Positions 12,632 through 24,870 of a stretch of DNA of 64,000 bases are shown piece by piece. The number at the start of each line of letters is the position of its first letter. Within the stretch, counting starts at the first letter, position 1. Under the pieces are notes generated by a model. The model made no database searches. It saw nothing but the letters and a program-made list of their open reading frames with translations, and was not told the origin of the DNA. The DNA comes from Siphlonurus alternatus. Taxonomy: Eukaryota > Arthropoda > Insecta > Ephemeroptera > Siphlonuridae. A program made the translations under genes and the position numbers. The stretch spans positions 30,036,118-30,100,117 of the forward strand of contig OX463780.1 in the NCBI GenBank assembly GCA_949825025.1, in the 5' to 3' direction.

Positions 12632-12817
12632 TAATGGGGGACATTCACAAAGCACTTTAACCCCCAATTTAGCCCCGATTTTTAACCCTGGTGCTAAACA
12701 TGGTGCTAAGCTATGAGCTTAACATGGTTAGCCCCTGGTTTAGTACCATGTTTAGCACCAGGGTTAAGAATCGGGGCTAAAGTGGGGGTTAAAGTGCTTT
12801 GTGAATGTCCCCCATTA
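12632..12817. mobile_element. Palindromic MITE, 182 bp, TA target site
   Basis: The element runs 12634-12815, from ATGGGGGACATTCACAAAG to its complement CTTTGTGAATGTCCCCCAT. The arms stay complementary with few mismatches for about 65-70 bp, through words such as TTAACCCTGGTGC and CTAAACATGGT, so the whole can fold into one hairpin. It is flanked by TA on both sides (12632-12633 and 12816-12817), as expected for a Tc1/mariner-type insertion. It has no coding capacity. Related degenerate copies lie at 6418-6535 and 47455-47650. Confidence 0.8.
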
Positions 12818-13837
12818 TAAATAATAAAATTTAATCACATGCAAGTATACACACCGGCGGCGGATAGAATTATTGTTCTTTGGTTTATCAAGTGTGGGAC
12901 TAAAAGTACTGTATATGAGGTTTGGTTCACATTTAAAAAACTATTATATCAAATGGTAATATTATTCTGAGAAAAAAATATTTTGTATTTAATAATAGGA
13001 CAATGAACGTCTGATTTTTAATTGTCATTTAGAGCATTGATCTAAAACTAGGCTTAATTTATATATCAGTCTGGTCATGCAATACGCTATTGTTATCTTA
13101 TATTAAATTTCTAATGCTTCTTTTATATATGAATTTTATAATTTTTATATTTTGCATTATAATCAATATGAAATCTAATATTTTATATAGTAGATTATCC
13201 CATGCCAAGATATGCGTTGTAAGCTGAGAATTTTATACCATGAAATCTGGTGAGAGATAAGTCGTTGTAAATTACTGGGCGTTGGCGTAATTTTGTATGG
13301 CAAAGACCACCAGCTACGTAATCTGGTAATATAAATTTTCAAGGTAAGCTTACCTGCTTTTACCAATTAAATAGATAAAGTATCCATCACTATACCGTGT
13401 ACTGTATAGAATTACAATCCAAGAATTTAGTTAACAAAAGATAATATTATAACAAGTTGCAAATCACTCCTCTCGTACAAAAGTATATACTTCCATTAAA
13501 ATATTTAGTTTTAATTAATTATACACCATAGTAGTTAATATTGGCAATAAAAATTAGGTCAATTGTAACTCAAGGCAAAGCAAGTCTAATTAATCATTAA
13601 TGCAGAAGGACACACATTAATAATGTGAAATAGATAAATTCTATATTATAATATAAGCCAGTCATATAAGGGAAAAAAGGATGACAACTAAAAATATTAC
13701 TTGCAGTAAATTCGCTATATAACATCTTTTTTTAAATATTGTTGGAAAACATCGCAGATGGTTACTACACATATGCATGATCAAATTAGTCATCTAATAA
13801 AGGTGACGCCTTTTTTTTTCTTACGTCCTTGTATCGC

Positions 13838-14110
13838 CCCAGCACACATACAACGTGACAAGACTCGACATAACGCAATGATTGGCACCACAATCACGCA
13901 GCTCGCGGGTGTGCCCTAAGATCGTGCATGCAGGCAGGGCGTTGGCCGCAGCTGCTGCTACATCAGCTGAGAGGGTCGCGGCATTGATCGCAGCCAGTTC
14001 TCAGCTTCTTCGATTGCCACGTCACTTCACTGCTGCATGTGACTCCCAAGAGTCCAAACTAAAATTACCAAAAATAAATTGGTATGTGCAAGAATGCGCT
14101 ATCCTTAATT
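13838..14110. other. GC-rich block, possible regulatory element or exon
   Basis: A CpG-containing block in AT-rich DNA. Plus strand: a pyrimidine tract ends in CCCCAG at about 13840 and ATTG|GTATGT occurs at about 14081, but the plus-strand frames between them contain stops. Minus strand: a good acceptor (TTTTTGGTAATTTTAG) near 14064 is followed by 31 open codons and a TGA, a weak terminal-exon possibility. GCAGCTGC and CAGCTGAG E-box-like words are present. I cannot decide between exon and enhancer. Confidence 0.3.
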
Positions 14111-14400
14111 GGGTCTACTGATGTACACAGATGGTTTTTCCGACTTTTACAGTTGTAATAAATTGCGTTCATCCTATAATAGCTTTGTTATTCCGAATTA
14201 CAGTGTAGTCAATTAATGTATTACATAATATGACAATGCCCATCCCAGTGCCAAATTGTTAACTTCTTCAACCATTATATATTGTATATTATTATGTATT
14301 AGAGCCTTAGGTATCCAATTATTTATGTATTTCAATTTATCATGTAAAAATATTATAATTCATGTATTCAAATAACAAATATTTTCATTAACTATGTAAA

Positions 14401-14475
14401 ATTCTATGGCTAAAGAGGGATTAAATTCCCTAAATAGCCTCAGCCCTTGAGGCTGAATGTACAATGAATAAATAA
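14401..14475 (+). mobile_element. 3' end of a non-LTR retrotransposon (LINE)
   Basis: A short hairpin (AGCCTCA at 14436-14442, loop GCCCT, TGAGGCT at 14448-14454) is followed by GAATGTACAATGAATAAATAAA. Hairpin plus a short A-rich repeat tail is the usual LINE 3' terminus. The AT-rich sequence upstream to about 14130 may be more of its 3' UTR. No reverse-transcriptase coding sequence is present, so this is a 5'-truncated copy. Confidence 0.5.
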
Positions 14476-15256
14476 AAATCAGTAAAAGGAAGCATTCGTA
14501 TTCATATTATAGAATGCAAACAGAATAGTCAGCATTTTCTTCAGAATTACTATACCAAATTTATATACACCAAACAAAGAAAAAAGTTGGAAACATTTTG
14601 TCGAAAAAAAAAAAAAAATGAGCAGCAAAATTTTCAATTTAATAATTAGAATGACATTTTTGTGGTCTTGAATTTAGTTATAAAATTGTATAAGTAAGCA
14701 TGTCAGAGAGAAATAGTTTTACAATATAATGACAGAGCAATTAAAAGTTGTGAAACAAACTTGTATATATATAACGTTATTACTTTCATTCCATTTATCG
14801 TAATGAAAAAGATCTCAAACGATTTTAATTACACGGCTGAAAGATTGTATATATATTTTATATCACACTTTTGTTATATGCTAACTTTAATTTACAATTA
14901 AATTATCATAACCAGATAAATTGAAATCCATAATATTTTAATGGAAATTTTATGCGATTGCTCCATATACAAGGATCACTTGTGCTAGCTGAAATACAAA
15001 ATTTTATCTATTATGTCAACATTTCCCCGATATACAACACGAGGGCTTGATGGAAGAGTAAACGCCTTATCAAAACTAACACTCATGTGGCATAGCCCCA
15101 TTGCAAGATGCCGCCTATCATCTGACAAGCCTCGTGTATTGACCCCGAAAATAAATATAAACCAATTTCAATCTGAAATATAATACCGATAGGATCCACT
15201 AATATTGACAGGAAAAGACACAAGTCCATTGCAGGGGACAATATGACTGTGTTAAA

Positions 15257-15356
15257 TGCCTAAAAATATGACCAAACGGACCAAAGTCCATTGCTAAATT
15301 GGCATTTGCCTAAAAATATGACCAAACGGACCAAAGTCCATTGCTAAATTGGCATT
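15257..15356 (+). repeat. Perfect tandem duplication, 2 x 50 bp
   Basis: 15257-15306 and 15307-15356 are identical. Each unit contains ATATGACCAAACGGACC and AAGTCCATTGC. The word AAGTCCATTGC also occurs a third time near 15225, just upstream. Confidence 0.95.
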
Positions 15357-16029
15357 AATTCAATCTTCGTTAATGAGTTATAAATGATCCAGTAATAAAT
15401 TTAGAATTATTCCTCGTTCAAAGGAAATGTTCAATATTTCATTATCATGTATATAAAAGACCCAAACAATTTTTATAAGCAATTACATACTTTCTCATTA
15501 GCAATTATAACATACGTTTTCAATGTGCAATTTTAAACAGAAATGAAAATAAATTTTTTTTTTTTTTTTTTAAAAAATCAGCTTATAAAAATGTAGGACA
15601 GGAAAGCAACAAATCAGTGTATTTTATCTCACCTGTCAAGCTATTTTTCGTTCTTAACTAGCAATAACACTCAAAAGGTATGCTCTAAACTTAGAAAATG
15701 CATTTAAAAAAAAAAAAGAAAGTAATAAAAAAGAATACATTATTTTCATATTAATATATCTACTACCTTTTTGACGTATAAAGCAGACAAGTAATAAAAG
15801 TTTTTAAAACCCATGACATTATTTGTAGGTGTGCCAAAAGTTAATAAAAAAAAATATAGATAAAATATGAATAACAAAATTTAATCCTTTTGACCTATGG
15901 GAAAGTTAAAGGAAAAAAAGAAATTATTAAAAATATATAATATAAATTAAAATTATATATAGAAAATGTAATCAAGTAACTTATTATGCATAATGTGTTA
16001 TCCCACGTTTTCTTATTGTCTGGGATTTC

Positions 16030-16250
16030 TTCATTCATGCATGGCAGGAAGCGGCGACTGGATACGTCACGATGTAGTGTGGGAGGAGAGGAGGAAAAAG
16101 GGAGTGAAGGTCATTCACGGGAGGATGACCTTGAACTCGCGAAGCCGTCGCGTCGCAGCCGCCTCCACCGCCGCGCGCACTAGCACTGGGCGTTTTTTAC
16201 TCTCTCTCTCTCTCTCTCTCTGCAGCCTGAGGCTCCATTGATACGAGACC
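16030..16250. promoter_or_regulatory. CpG-rich block ending in (TC)n
   Basis: Dense CpG dinucleotides around 16140-16185 are followed by (CT)n at 16200-16221 and TGCAG. Two overlapping plus-strand frames (15986-16183 and 15993-16241) are open because the block is GC-rich. Neither has a recognisable product. The GA/CT repeat could bind GAGA-factor-type proteins, and paired AGGTCA half sites lie inside. It reads more like a CpG-rich promoter or enhancer than a protein exon. Confidence 0.35.
16108..16134. promoter_or_regulatory. Paired nuclear-receptor half sites
   Basis: AGGTCA at 16108-16113 faces TGACCTTGA at 16126-16134. The second reads TCAAGGTCA on the minus strand, the extended half site used by FTZ-F1 and ERR-type receptors. 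Spacing is 12 bp, so two monomer sites are more likely than a standard dimer site. Confidence 0.3.
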
Positions 16251-19200
16251 ACTACTAGACGTGTGATATAAAATGTATATATTTTTTATATATTTTATTT
16301 TTATGTATAATATAAATAAACATACACTAGGTCATTGCTGAGTCATTTTACAAAGACGTGATATAACAATATCAAATTTTTTCTATCAAACACGTGACTT
16401 AATTGAGTTAAATTTGAGTGATGTATAATCATGTAAAAAAGATATTAAGTAAAATAATGATAAGTTTCAACAATTTAATATGAAGAAATAAACATACCTT
16501 GAAATGTTATTTTTTTATTATGAATGTTTTTCAATGATAATAAAATTATTTTAATTGAAGTAACAATGTTATCCTTGAAATTTATCTTTTAAATAAATTT
16601 ATAAAGGACGTTTTATTTAAACATCATAAATGACAAACTGTAGAACATGCGAATTTTTATTTATAATGTTTATATGATCAAGATCAACAATAATTTATTC
16701 AATTAACGGTACAAAGATGTTACTGACGATACGTCCAACATTATTTTCTATAACCACACCTTTGAGAAATATATAAACGTCATTGTACTAAAATGGCCGG
16801 GAGTGTTACACTTACTGTAACCACACGAGCAACCGTTTTTATCACTAAACCAAATAACATGTCATGTAAAAACATATAAGCTTATGAGAAATACATGCAT
16901 ACATGCACCTTTACTGATAACGTTTTACTTTATCCCGGGATTTTTTTTTTTTGATTATTTTCCTATATTATAGTTATATCATAGCAGGATTAGCAGGCAT
17001 ATAAAAAAATCAATGTAATTAGTCAATGTAATTTTACCCTTTTTTATGATAGCTCTGTTGCGTAAACACAGGAAATCATAATATGAGAATCAATGATAAA
17101 ATAATTTTCCATATAGTTCGTGAAATTCAATTATAATCTATTAAGTAGCATAGTACCCATGTATTTGCAAATAGACGTAAAAATAATATATTATGTATAA
17201 TGAGAGTACTGCATGGTAAATGGGTCATATGTGGCACATAATATCAACAACAGTATCTGCATGATGTTAGCGAAAACCAGTTTAACATCATGCACTTCAG
17301 TACAAGGTGAGAGACTGCATGTTGTTGTTTCCTTTGCAACGTAAACACGAACCAAGGAAAATTGGAAATCACTTCCATAGAAAGTTATTAATTAATTCAA
17401 TATAAATTATATAGGAACATTCATTAGTCAATATTAAATTATTATTTTTATACAGTAAAATGTTATACATTTTATATAAAAGAGAAACGTTTTTTTTATA
17501 ATGTTATTTACTCAGAGAGATTAATGTAACAATTATAAACGGATATAAAATTTTATTGACATTACAGTATTAAATATTTATAATTTAATATTAAATTACA
17601 GCAATCAGATTATACCAACTCATTGATTTTATAATTGAAAAAACTTCCTATATACAGTATATCAATAATTTTATTATATCATAATAACATTAATCAAATT
17701 TTGTTATTTATACACATATATCAATTTTAACCAATGTATTCAATATCTTTCCTTTATATATTCTTAGAATAATTATTTTTGCCTTACATATACTTATTAC
17801 TTATACAGGTACCAGGATATAGACTACCATATGTCAGAGAGAGAAATATTATAGTAAAGTTTGCAATATTAATCTTGCATGTTGTGTCATGTCATTCTTG
17901 ACAAAGTACTAACACTCCTACTTATGCTGACGTCACTCATACTAACTACCAAGTACATACATCTGAAGATCTTCTTAAAAAATCTGTCACATTGCGTCAT
18001 AAAGTATTCTCCCAGCACCTGTCTATATATATATATACACATAAGATTCATCTCACTAACGAGTCTTTTTGGTCCAGACAGAATCATTAGAAAAGAAGAT
18101 ACTTTCTTTCTTCATGTAAAAAGAAGAAAAATATATATAAAAAAAGGGGAAAATGGTAGTCTACGAAAGCACTATCTCAGTTTTATATCTTCGTATAGAA
18201 ATCTCTTTTTCAAAATAGCACTCCGAGTATAAAAGCATGTTATATTATACGTCGAATAACTTTATACTAAAGAAAATGCTTTTGAACTTTTATCAAGTTT
18301 TTTTTTTTTTTTTTTTTAATTCTGAAGAATTAAATATACTTTTCAAATCGTTATGATTTATTATATACTTTATACTATAGTGTCCGATGTAATAAAAATT
18401 CCAACTAAAATTTCAACCGGAATAATAAGTTCCTGTATTTCAAACAAATGTATAATTTCTTACTTTAATATTTTTAATAACATGCGTTACGGTATAAACC
18501 GGTGCATATAATATCATGTACTTTCAGATATAAAACATTACATGTATCACAATTCTAATGTGTAATTCTTAAATTAAGTATACATGTAGTAACATAATTT
18601 GTTATTTTATAATAGATAAATATCATATTATTAATAACAAATTTTGTAATAAATTTTATACTGTCTATTATTTGACGTTAACAAATTTATCAAGTAATGA
18701 ACTACATGCAATACTTTTTTCTAGACTCCCATTATCGTGGGAGAAGCAACATACTGCCTGAAATGATTGTCAGCATGTTTCAATGCTTTTTTTTATGCTG
18801 ACTCGTTATCTGGTTGTGCTTCGAGTGCTCCGCATGTGGTCTCAATGCACGCATCATGTAGTCCCCCCCCCCCCCGTGGGATAAAAAGGGAGTCGAAATT
18901 TTTAACTTCAGTGTGTACTAGAGATAGGAAAGAGGGAGGAAATAAAATTGATCATTCAACTGTAGAAATGATTGGTTTATTCGATCATGATTGTATATAT
19001 GTGAATAATTTATCAACGGATATTAACTTTAATATTCTTTCTTTTTTGTTGTTTTATTGATCATGCAAGATTACTTTTTTTTACATCATTTATTAATTCG
19101 TTACGTTTAATTGTGTACTTTTACCAAACAATTCGTTTCACTATAATAGAAATTTACTGCTTTTTTTTTTTACTTAAATTATAATTTATCGTATGGTTTC

Positions 19201-20273
19201 AAGGTTTTTTATCTATGAAGACACAAAATTTTCTAAGAAAATATCAACGTCTTAAATTCTTTATAAGATCCATTAGATTTATGTTACCTGTTAGGTATAT
19301 AATAATATAGAATTTCCGTTTTCGATGACGCGTAATGTTGTTTTTCATGGGTATTTTCCTTGAATTAGTAAGTCATTCATGTGTAATATGTACATATAGT
19401 CGCACCTTGGTATATAAAAGAACATTGTATCCATGGCTACTGCTGGTATGACGTCACAGCTTATTTATTATTAAAATATATATATAAAAAAATCTATGCT
19501 ATTCTGTTCAAATGTTAGATAGTGACATAAAAAACAAGCTTCCTTTACAGAAATGTTTGTAAAAGGTTTGGTGGCTTGCATACATAAGAAGTTTTCAAGA
19601 GAAACTTTGAGCTATTACTAAAAAACATATTATTCATGTGCACCAATATCGAAGAACTGTTTTTGTCCTATTCTACAGTCAAAAATGTTAATTTACTATA
19701 TAGGTATATATAAATCATACTTATAGATATACCGCCAGGGCGTTGTCCGCATTATATATTTTAATGCCGGTATCTTTTAATGCCGATGTTTTTATATTGA
19801 AAGTAGGTTTAAAAAGAAAAATACATATAAATCGTAATGAGGTACTAAAATTATAAAACCAGTTTAAGATGTAGAATCGATTAAAATAATGATTCAGATG
19901 AGAAAAAAAAAAGATAAAAGGAAACTTTAAAGAAAATTAAATTTGCATTATAATTAATTTAAAGGTAAATAATTCAATAGTGTTTATTTATTTTAAAGCA
20001 GCAATTAAACTGCAAGATTCTGGATTTTTTACTAAAAGGATAATAAAACTATATTAAAATAGTTGGAAGCAATTTTAAAATTAAATTCTTACTTTTTTTA
20101 ATCTGTATCACCTACTTTTTAGTTTATAATTTTGTAGCCTAGCGGCAAATTTACTAAAAAAATTCCGTAATCTTATAAATTTAATTATTAGTTTAGAACT
20201 CATTATTTGTCATTAATTAATTAGATACTACCACCAAAATATTTAATACTATTTTGATAACATAAAAAACAAA

Positions 20274-20282
20274 ACTCACCAG
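20274..20282 (-). other. Splice donor of the polyQ exon (phase 1)
   Basis: On the minus strand the sequence is CTG|GTGAGT with GT at 20279-20278. Translation beyond it continues only 18 more codons into AT-rich sequence before a stop, as expected for intron. Confidence 0.8.
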
Positions 20283-21159
20283 TCATTATATTTTTGTCTG
20301 CTGCAGCAAGTTGATGGGTAGGTATATTAATGGTATCCACAATACCTAACCCATTATGTTGCTGCTGTTGTTGTTGTTGTTGTTGCAGATTACTGCGTTG
20401 TTGCTGAATTTGTTCAGCAGGACTACGCTCTGTATCCGTCCATAATACTCCACTTATTCCACTATCCCCTGAACTAGACGTTGTATACTCGGCATGTCCA
20501 CGGGAAATCACTAATTCCTTAGCAACAACCGCGGCTGCTGCGGCCGCTGCTGCAGCTGCTGCCGCCGCGGTATTTTTCCGTGAATTTCGCCGAGTTGTTC
20601 TCGTCGTAGGAGGTTTGCAATATATTGCAGCTGAATTTTGATCCATACTCCAAGCTGCACTAACCATATTTTGTTGTTGATATGCTTGTTGTTGTTGTTG
20701 TTGCTGTTGTTGTTGTTGCTGCTGCACTTGTTCCATATAACGCATTTGTTGTTGTTGCGCTGCATATCTTTGTTGTTGTAATAATAATGCATTATTAGCA
20801 GCAGCAGCAGTATTATTATTATTATTACTATTATTAGATGAAGAAGAAGTATTTCTAGAACTAGAACGTCTAGTTGAAGTTTGTTGAACTGGCTGAACTG
20901 GAGGTGGTAAATTATTAATGAATGGACTACGACGTTGACTCTCAGCCCGCCGGTAAAAACATGGATGGATCATTAATAATGGCTCACTTTTACCAGGAGG
21001 TCTTGCTTGATTTGGTAATTCATATTCTACACTACAGTCAACATGTAATGGTTTACTATAATCCTTATGTTGTGTTTGTTGTTGTTGAGGAGTTGCAGTT
21101 GGTCTTGGAGTTTGTTGTTGTTGTTGATCAAACGGCGGATAACATGCCATAGTGGCCAT
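20280..21159 (-). CDS. First coding exon of a polyQ/polyA nuclear-type protein (possibly corto-like)
   Basis: Reading from 21159 to 20280, the exon encodes 293 codons plus one base and ends at ACTG|GTGAGT, a consensus splice donor. The first ATG after an in-frame TGA (21183-21181) is at 21159. A frame extended to 21168 would start on GTG and is not preferred. Order of residues: Q-rich 12-30; a conserved-looking block about 33-83 (SKPLHVDCSVEYELPN, EPLLMIHPCFYRR, QRRSPFINN); Ser/Asn-rich 96-116; Q13 at 146-158; a basic TRTTRRNSRK patch near 187-195; A13 at 198-210; Q9 at 259-267. No signal peptide or membrane segment is visible. The block and polyQ/polyA architecture recall the insect centrosomal and chromosomal factor (Corto, a Polycomb/trithorax cofactor), but I identify it from memory only. 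The later exons are not found. Two shadow frames overlap it. Confidence 0.88.
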
Positions 21160-21400
21160 TATCACCACTTTTTTGTAATTTCACTGTTAAATAATAATTA
21201 TTTTAATAAATAAATCACCAAAAAATTAATCCACTAAAGAACACACTGACGTGAATTTCACTCTACAGAGTTCTCTCGCAGACTGAAAATTTTTCCCATT
21301 CCGCGCCGTCGCGACGATTGCCACTCCTCACAACCAACCAATCACAGAATCGCTAGCAGACGACGCAGTCAGCTGACCGTCTAGCCGGCGCGACACTAGC
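21160..21400 (-). promoter_or_regulatory. Promoter and 5' UTR of the polyQ gene
   Basis: A GC-rich, CpG-containing block (about 21290-21400) lies just upstream of the start codon. TCAGTC at 21286-21281 on the minus strand matches the arthropod Initiator, with the presumed +1 A at 21284, giving a 125-nt AT-rich 5' UTR. An inverted CCAAT box (ATTGG on the minus strand, 21342-21338) lies about 55 bp upstream of it, and a CAGCTG E-box at 21370-21375. No TATA box is at the right distance and no clear DPE. A splice acceptor TTTAACAG at 21187-21185 is also possible, which would put the true transcription start elsewhere. Confidence 0.5.
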
Positions 21401-21420
21401 GACAATGTGGCATGTATATG

Positions 21421-24400
21421 AAACTATCAGCTTTAAATTGTTAAAAATTATACCATGCATTGTAATTCATTTTAATTATTTTCATTCCTTAACAAAGTTA
21501 TAAAAGGAAGTTGATATGCATGAAAACAAGAGTTATTGTAGCAACGTTTTATATTATTATTTAATACTATTTTCATACAAAATACAAAGTTAATAAATGA
21601 GGTGTAATAAAAGGGTACAGTACATGCATGCATGTCATGATTGTCATGAAACTCATAATTTCTCATTAAGTACCCAGTAAACATAGGGTGTCAAACTATC
21701 AAAAATGTGTTGTATGTACCGGCACTTTTGAGTGTTGGCGTAATACTTGACCACCAGTTAGAATTACAGTGCTTGATTGCATCTTTTGTATTACTTGAAA
21801 TTCTAAACGAAATTTTCCCTTATGTTCAATGAACTTAATCTAGAATGTATTATTTGCACCAGCCGGCATCCCGGCAAGCCTTAAATTCATTAAGGCTTTG
21901 TCTGAAAAATAATTTGTATGGATGAAGAGAAAAAATTTAAAAAATATTTCTAATTTAGACTTGCTTAAAAGCAATTAATCACTCAATGCAATAATTGTAG
22001 ACTGCACGGTATTATGCACATAACCACGTCTGTTCGTAAATACACAATCGGTTTATGAATCAAGGATTTATAGACAAGATTTATAGATTGATGCTTAAAT
22101 TCATGAACATCAATCTACAATACATAATTAATTTTATTTATTTATTATATTTATTCAGAAAACAGACTACAGGTTAGGTAATCCGATTATATAGAATACA
22201 ATAGTTAAGTCTCAAAAATGACATTTTACACTCGTTGACTTCGAAAATTTACTATATCATATATTATATGCAACTGTGTTTAATCACCATGTTCTTATTT
22301 TCGTACGAAGCATTGTAATTAACAAGGCCGCAAAGGGATTTTTTTTCGAGGCGACGATTGTATAACATAAAAATTTTAGAAATTTAGAAAGTAATATTTA
22401 CAAACATTTGGGATATCCTGAAGTGTATATTAACATAAATAAACTCAATACTTCGATGAAGTATAACATAATTTATTATACATGAAATTCTATGATGAAA
22501 CTGTTAAGAATATCTTATTAGTGTATTAGACAATAGAAAATGTATTCCATGAGCTTTACGCTTATCACGTGAAAAAGATTGGAGAGTATACGTTGCTATA
22601 TACGAATGAAGGGCGAGTATTTAAGCCTCTCTATTCGTTATAACTAACATAAGCCTATACTGTATCTAGCTCTAACCATGAAGCCCTATGATGGCTATAT
22701 AGTGACTGACATGACAGTCTCCTGCTCGTATGTGCTTGGAATGTAAGCCGGTTAGGGTAAGCGAATTTGACTATATGGAATGAGAATGAGACACAGCATG
22801 TGCATATACTGCATCAGATATATAATAATAATATTATATAATATGCGTTCCGTATATGGAGTACAAGGGAAAAAGGAAAATGTATATATATATGGGAAGG
22901 ACAGGAGCATATTACAATACCCCCCATGGGAATCAGGCACATGTATAAAAGAACCAACCTTCTTATAGTAATAATATTGAACTCTAAGTATGATTGTATT
23001 CTATTCCAATCGATTTCCTTTTATATATTTTCTTATATATATTCACAAGTTGTAGATTCAATTCAAAATTATAAGATACGAAGGTACTGTTATATATTTA
23101 TTCGAGTATATATAGAGATAGAGGTACGTATATATACACTTATGAGAACAATAAAATTATAGAATCCGCATAGTACTTATATAATATATAGCATTTTCGC
23201 AAGGCTGTTATATCTACAGCTGTGTATATAGGGGTGATATAAGAGGCATGACATGAATCTTTACAATTCGATCTGTAATAAGTTTTGGCGTTTTAAAGAA
23301 ATTAATGCAATGTCCATTAGCATATTGCTGTTATAAACGGCCATTCTGATTAATTTAAGTTGCCACTGATCTTTTATATGCTCTCCTGTAATATAGCTAA
23401 ATACTTAATATAGCTATAATATAAAAATAAAGTTGTTGAGCTATTTAAAATAGGACTTTAGGTTGTATATAATATATATAATTCACCGTATGAAATTTTA
23501 GGGACTGTGTAGAATGTCTTAAAATGCTATTTTTTAGGCCAATCATGCTCAATGTAATGAAAAAATAACATACTAATATACCAACTTGACAAATTAAAAA
23601 TATATATACATGCAGCTCCAGACAAGGCTTTTGTTACCCCTGAAGGCCCTGAACCAATTTCTTTGGAGTGCATGCTTTTTATGGTAAACTTCCTCGGTAA
23701 AATAAAAGAATTAATATTTCCGGAAATATTAATTCTTTGATAAAATAAAGCTCTTTCATGCATGCACCTTAATTCTCCGAAATTTCAAATCTTACCTTTC
23801 TGAATTTAGAGGATCCATAAATCAAGAAGGGGTAACAAAACCTTTGTCTCGAGGTTTTCATTGGATGTTATTGTCCTGCAATGTGTAGGTTTTATATCAT
23901 TGGGTTTTATAATATATATATCTGCTGGAAATTAATAATATTTTAGTTAATTTGATTGCAAATTTGGTATCGGCTAAATCTCTCAATTTAATTTCTGGTT
24001 TATTTTATACATTGTGTATCCTATAGCTGCATGCAATTTATTAATATTTTATGACATGTTGTACCTTGAATATCAAAATATGTCTGAATATGTCTTTATA
24101 TAAATATGTATATTATATATGTTAATAAAATAAAATGATAACCGTCAAGTCAAAGATCTCTTTTATGTGCACGGTTCATATTTTACTATCTCTTCGTATA
24201 ATACAATTTAAAAAATATAAAGTTATAGTTTAAAACAAACTTTAAATTAGTTTATCAAAATAGCAATGAACTTTTTATACCTACAATATTTTTCATATAG
24301 TATTTTTTATATTATATTATAGCTCTTGCAAGTCTTACATATACTTAGCAAAGTTTACTCTATATAATATTATAAAAGTTAAAGAAATTGCTTTCACAAT

Positions 24401-24820
24401 TATAATAAAATTTAAGTAAAATTTGTTTAATATTAAGTTTATTTGGAGTCCTTATAGATGTATAATTTACAGCTTAAACATCTTTACTTAAAAATATTCA
24501 TATTTTTCATGCAATTTATATATCACTTCATATAATATTATTTTATGGTTTCGAAATAGATAGTGGAAAAATGTGACTTCAATAAAAAAACAAACATGCA
24601 ATGTAAAACTTAACATAATTATATGAAAAAAAATTATATCAATATAAATAAAAGTAATTTCTTTAAAATGCATCTATTATTAAAATGTTATATAATTAAT
24701 CAGCACACAATTCTAACGTTAACAAACATTATTACTTATTGATAATACGGTGTCCCCCAAGTACATATTATATATACATGATGACATGGTCATACGTGGC
24801 AAGGTAATACCAGGAGGGAA
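21421..24820. other. AT-rich stretch upstream of the polyQ gene
   Basis: No supported gene. It contains the MITE-like element at 23616-23853, GCATGC-rich words (about 21620-21640, 23755-23765) and small AT-rich frames on both strands that have no recognisable product. Confidence 0.55.
23616..23853. mobile_element. MITE-like element with a perfect palindrome at its centre
   Basis: Terminal inverted repeats of 26 bp with three mismatches (23616-23641 and 23828-23853) share the core TTTTGTTACCCCT. Inside, 23705-23738 is a perfect 34-bp palindrome centred on TTTCCGGAAA. There is no coding capacity. A target duplication was not resolved, so the superfamily is unknown. Confidence 0.55.
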
Positions 24821-24870
24821 ATGAATAGCAGCTGTCTCCTCAGCAGGCGATATCGTCTCGAGCCATAAAA

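Larger units (their letters stand above)
14476..20273. other. AT-rich stretch downstream of the polyQ first coding exon (probable intron)
   Basis: It lies in the direction of transcription from the splice donor at 20279, so it is probably intronic for that minus-strand gene. No downstream exon could be fixed. It contains the 50-bp tandem repeat, a CpG-rich block at 16030-16250, and a second GC-richer block at about 18720-18950 with a C13 run (18863-18875). The minor ORFs on both strands, such as 17879-18232 and 18767-19060, lack a recognisable product and are not called. Confidence 0.5.

Noticed and set aside
20511..21152. Other-frame ORFs over the polyQ exon (minus 20792-20511, plus 20922-21152)
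   Set aside because: They are Asn/Ser- or Val-rich shadows of the CAA repeats and of the real frame.
21160..21168. Start of the polyQ protein at 21168
   Set aside because: The codon there is GTG. The first ATG in frame is at 21159.
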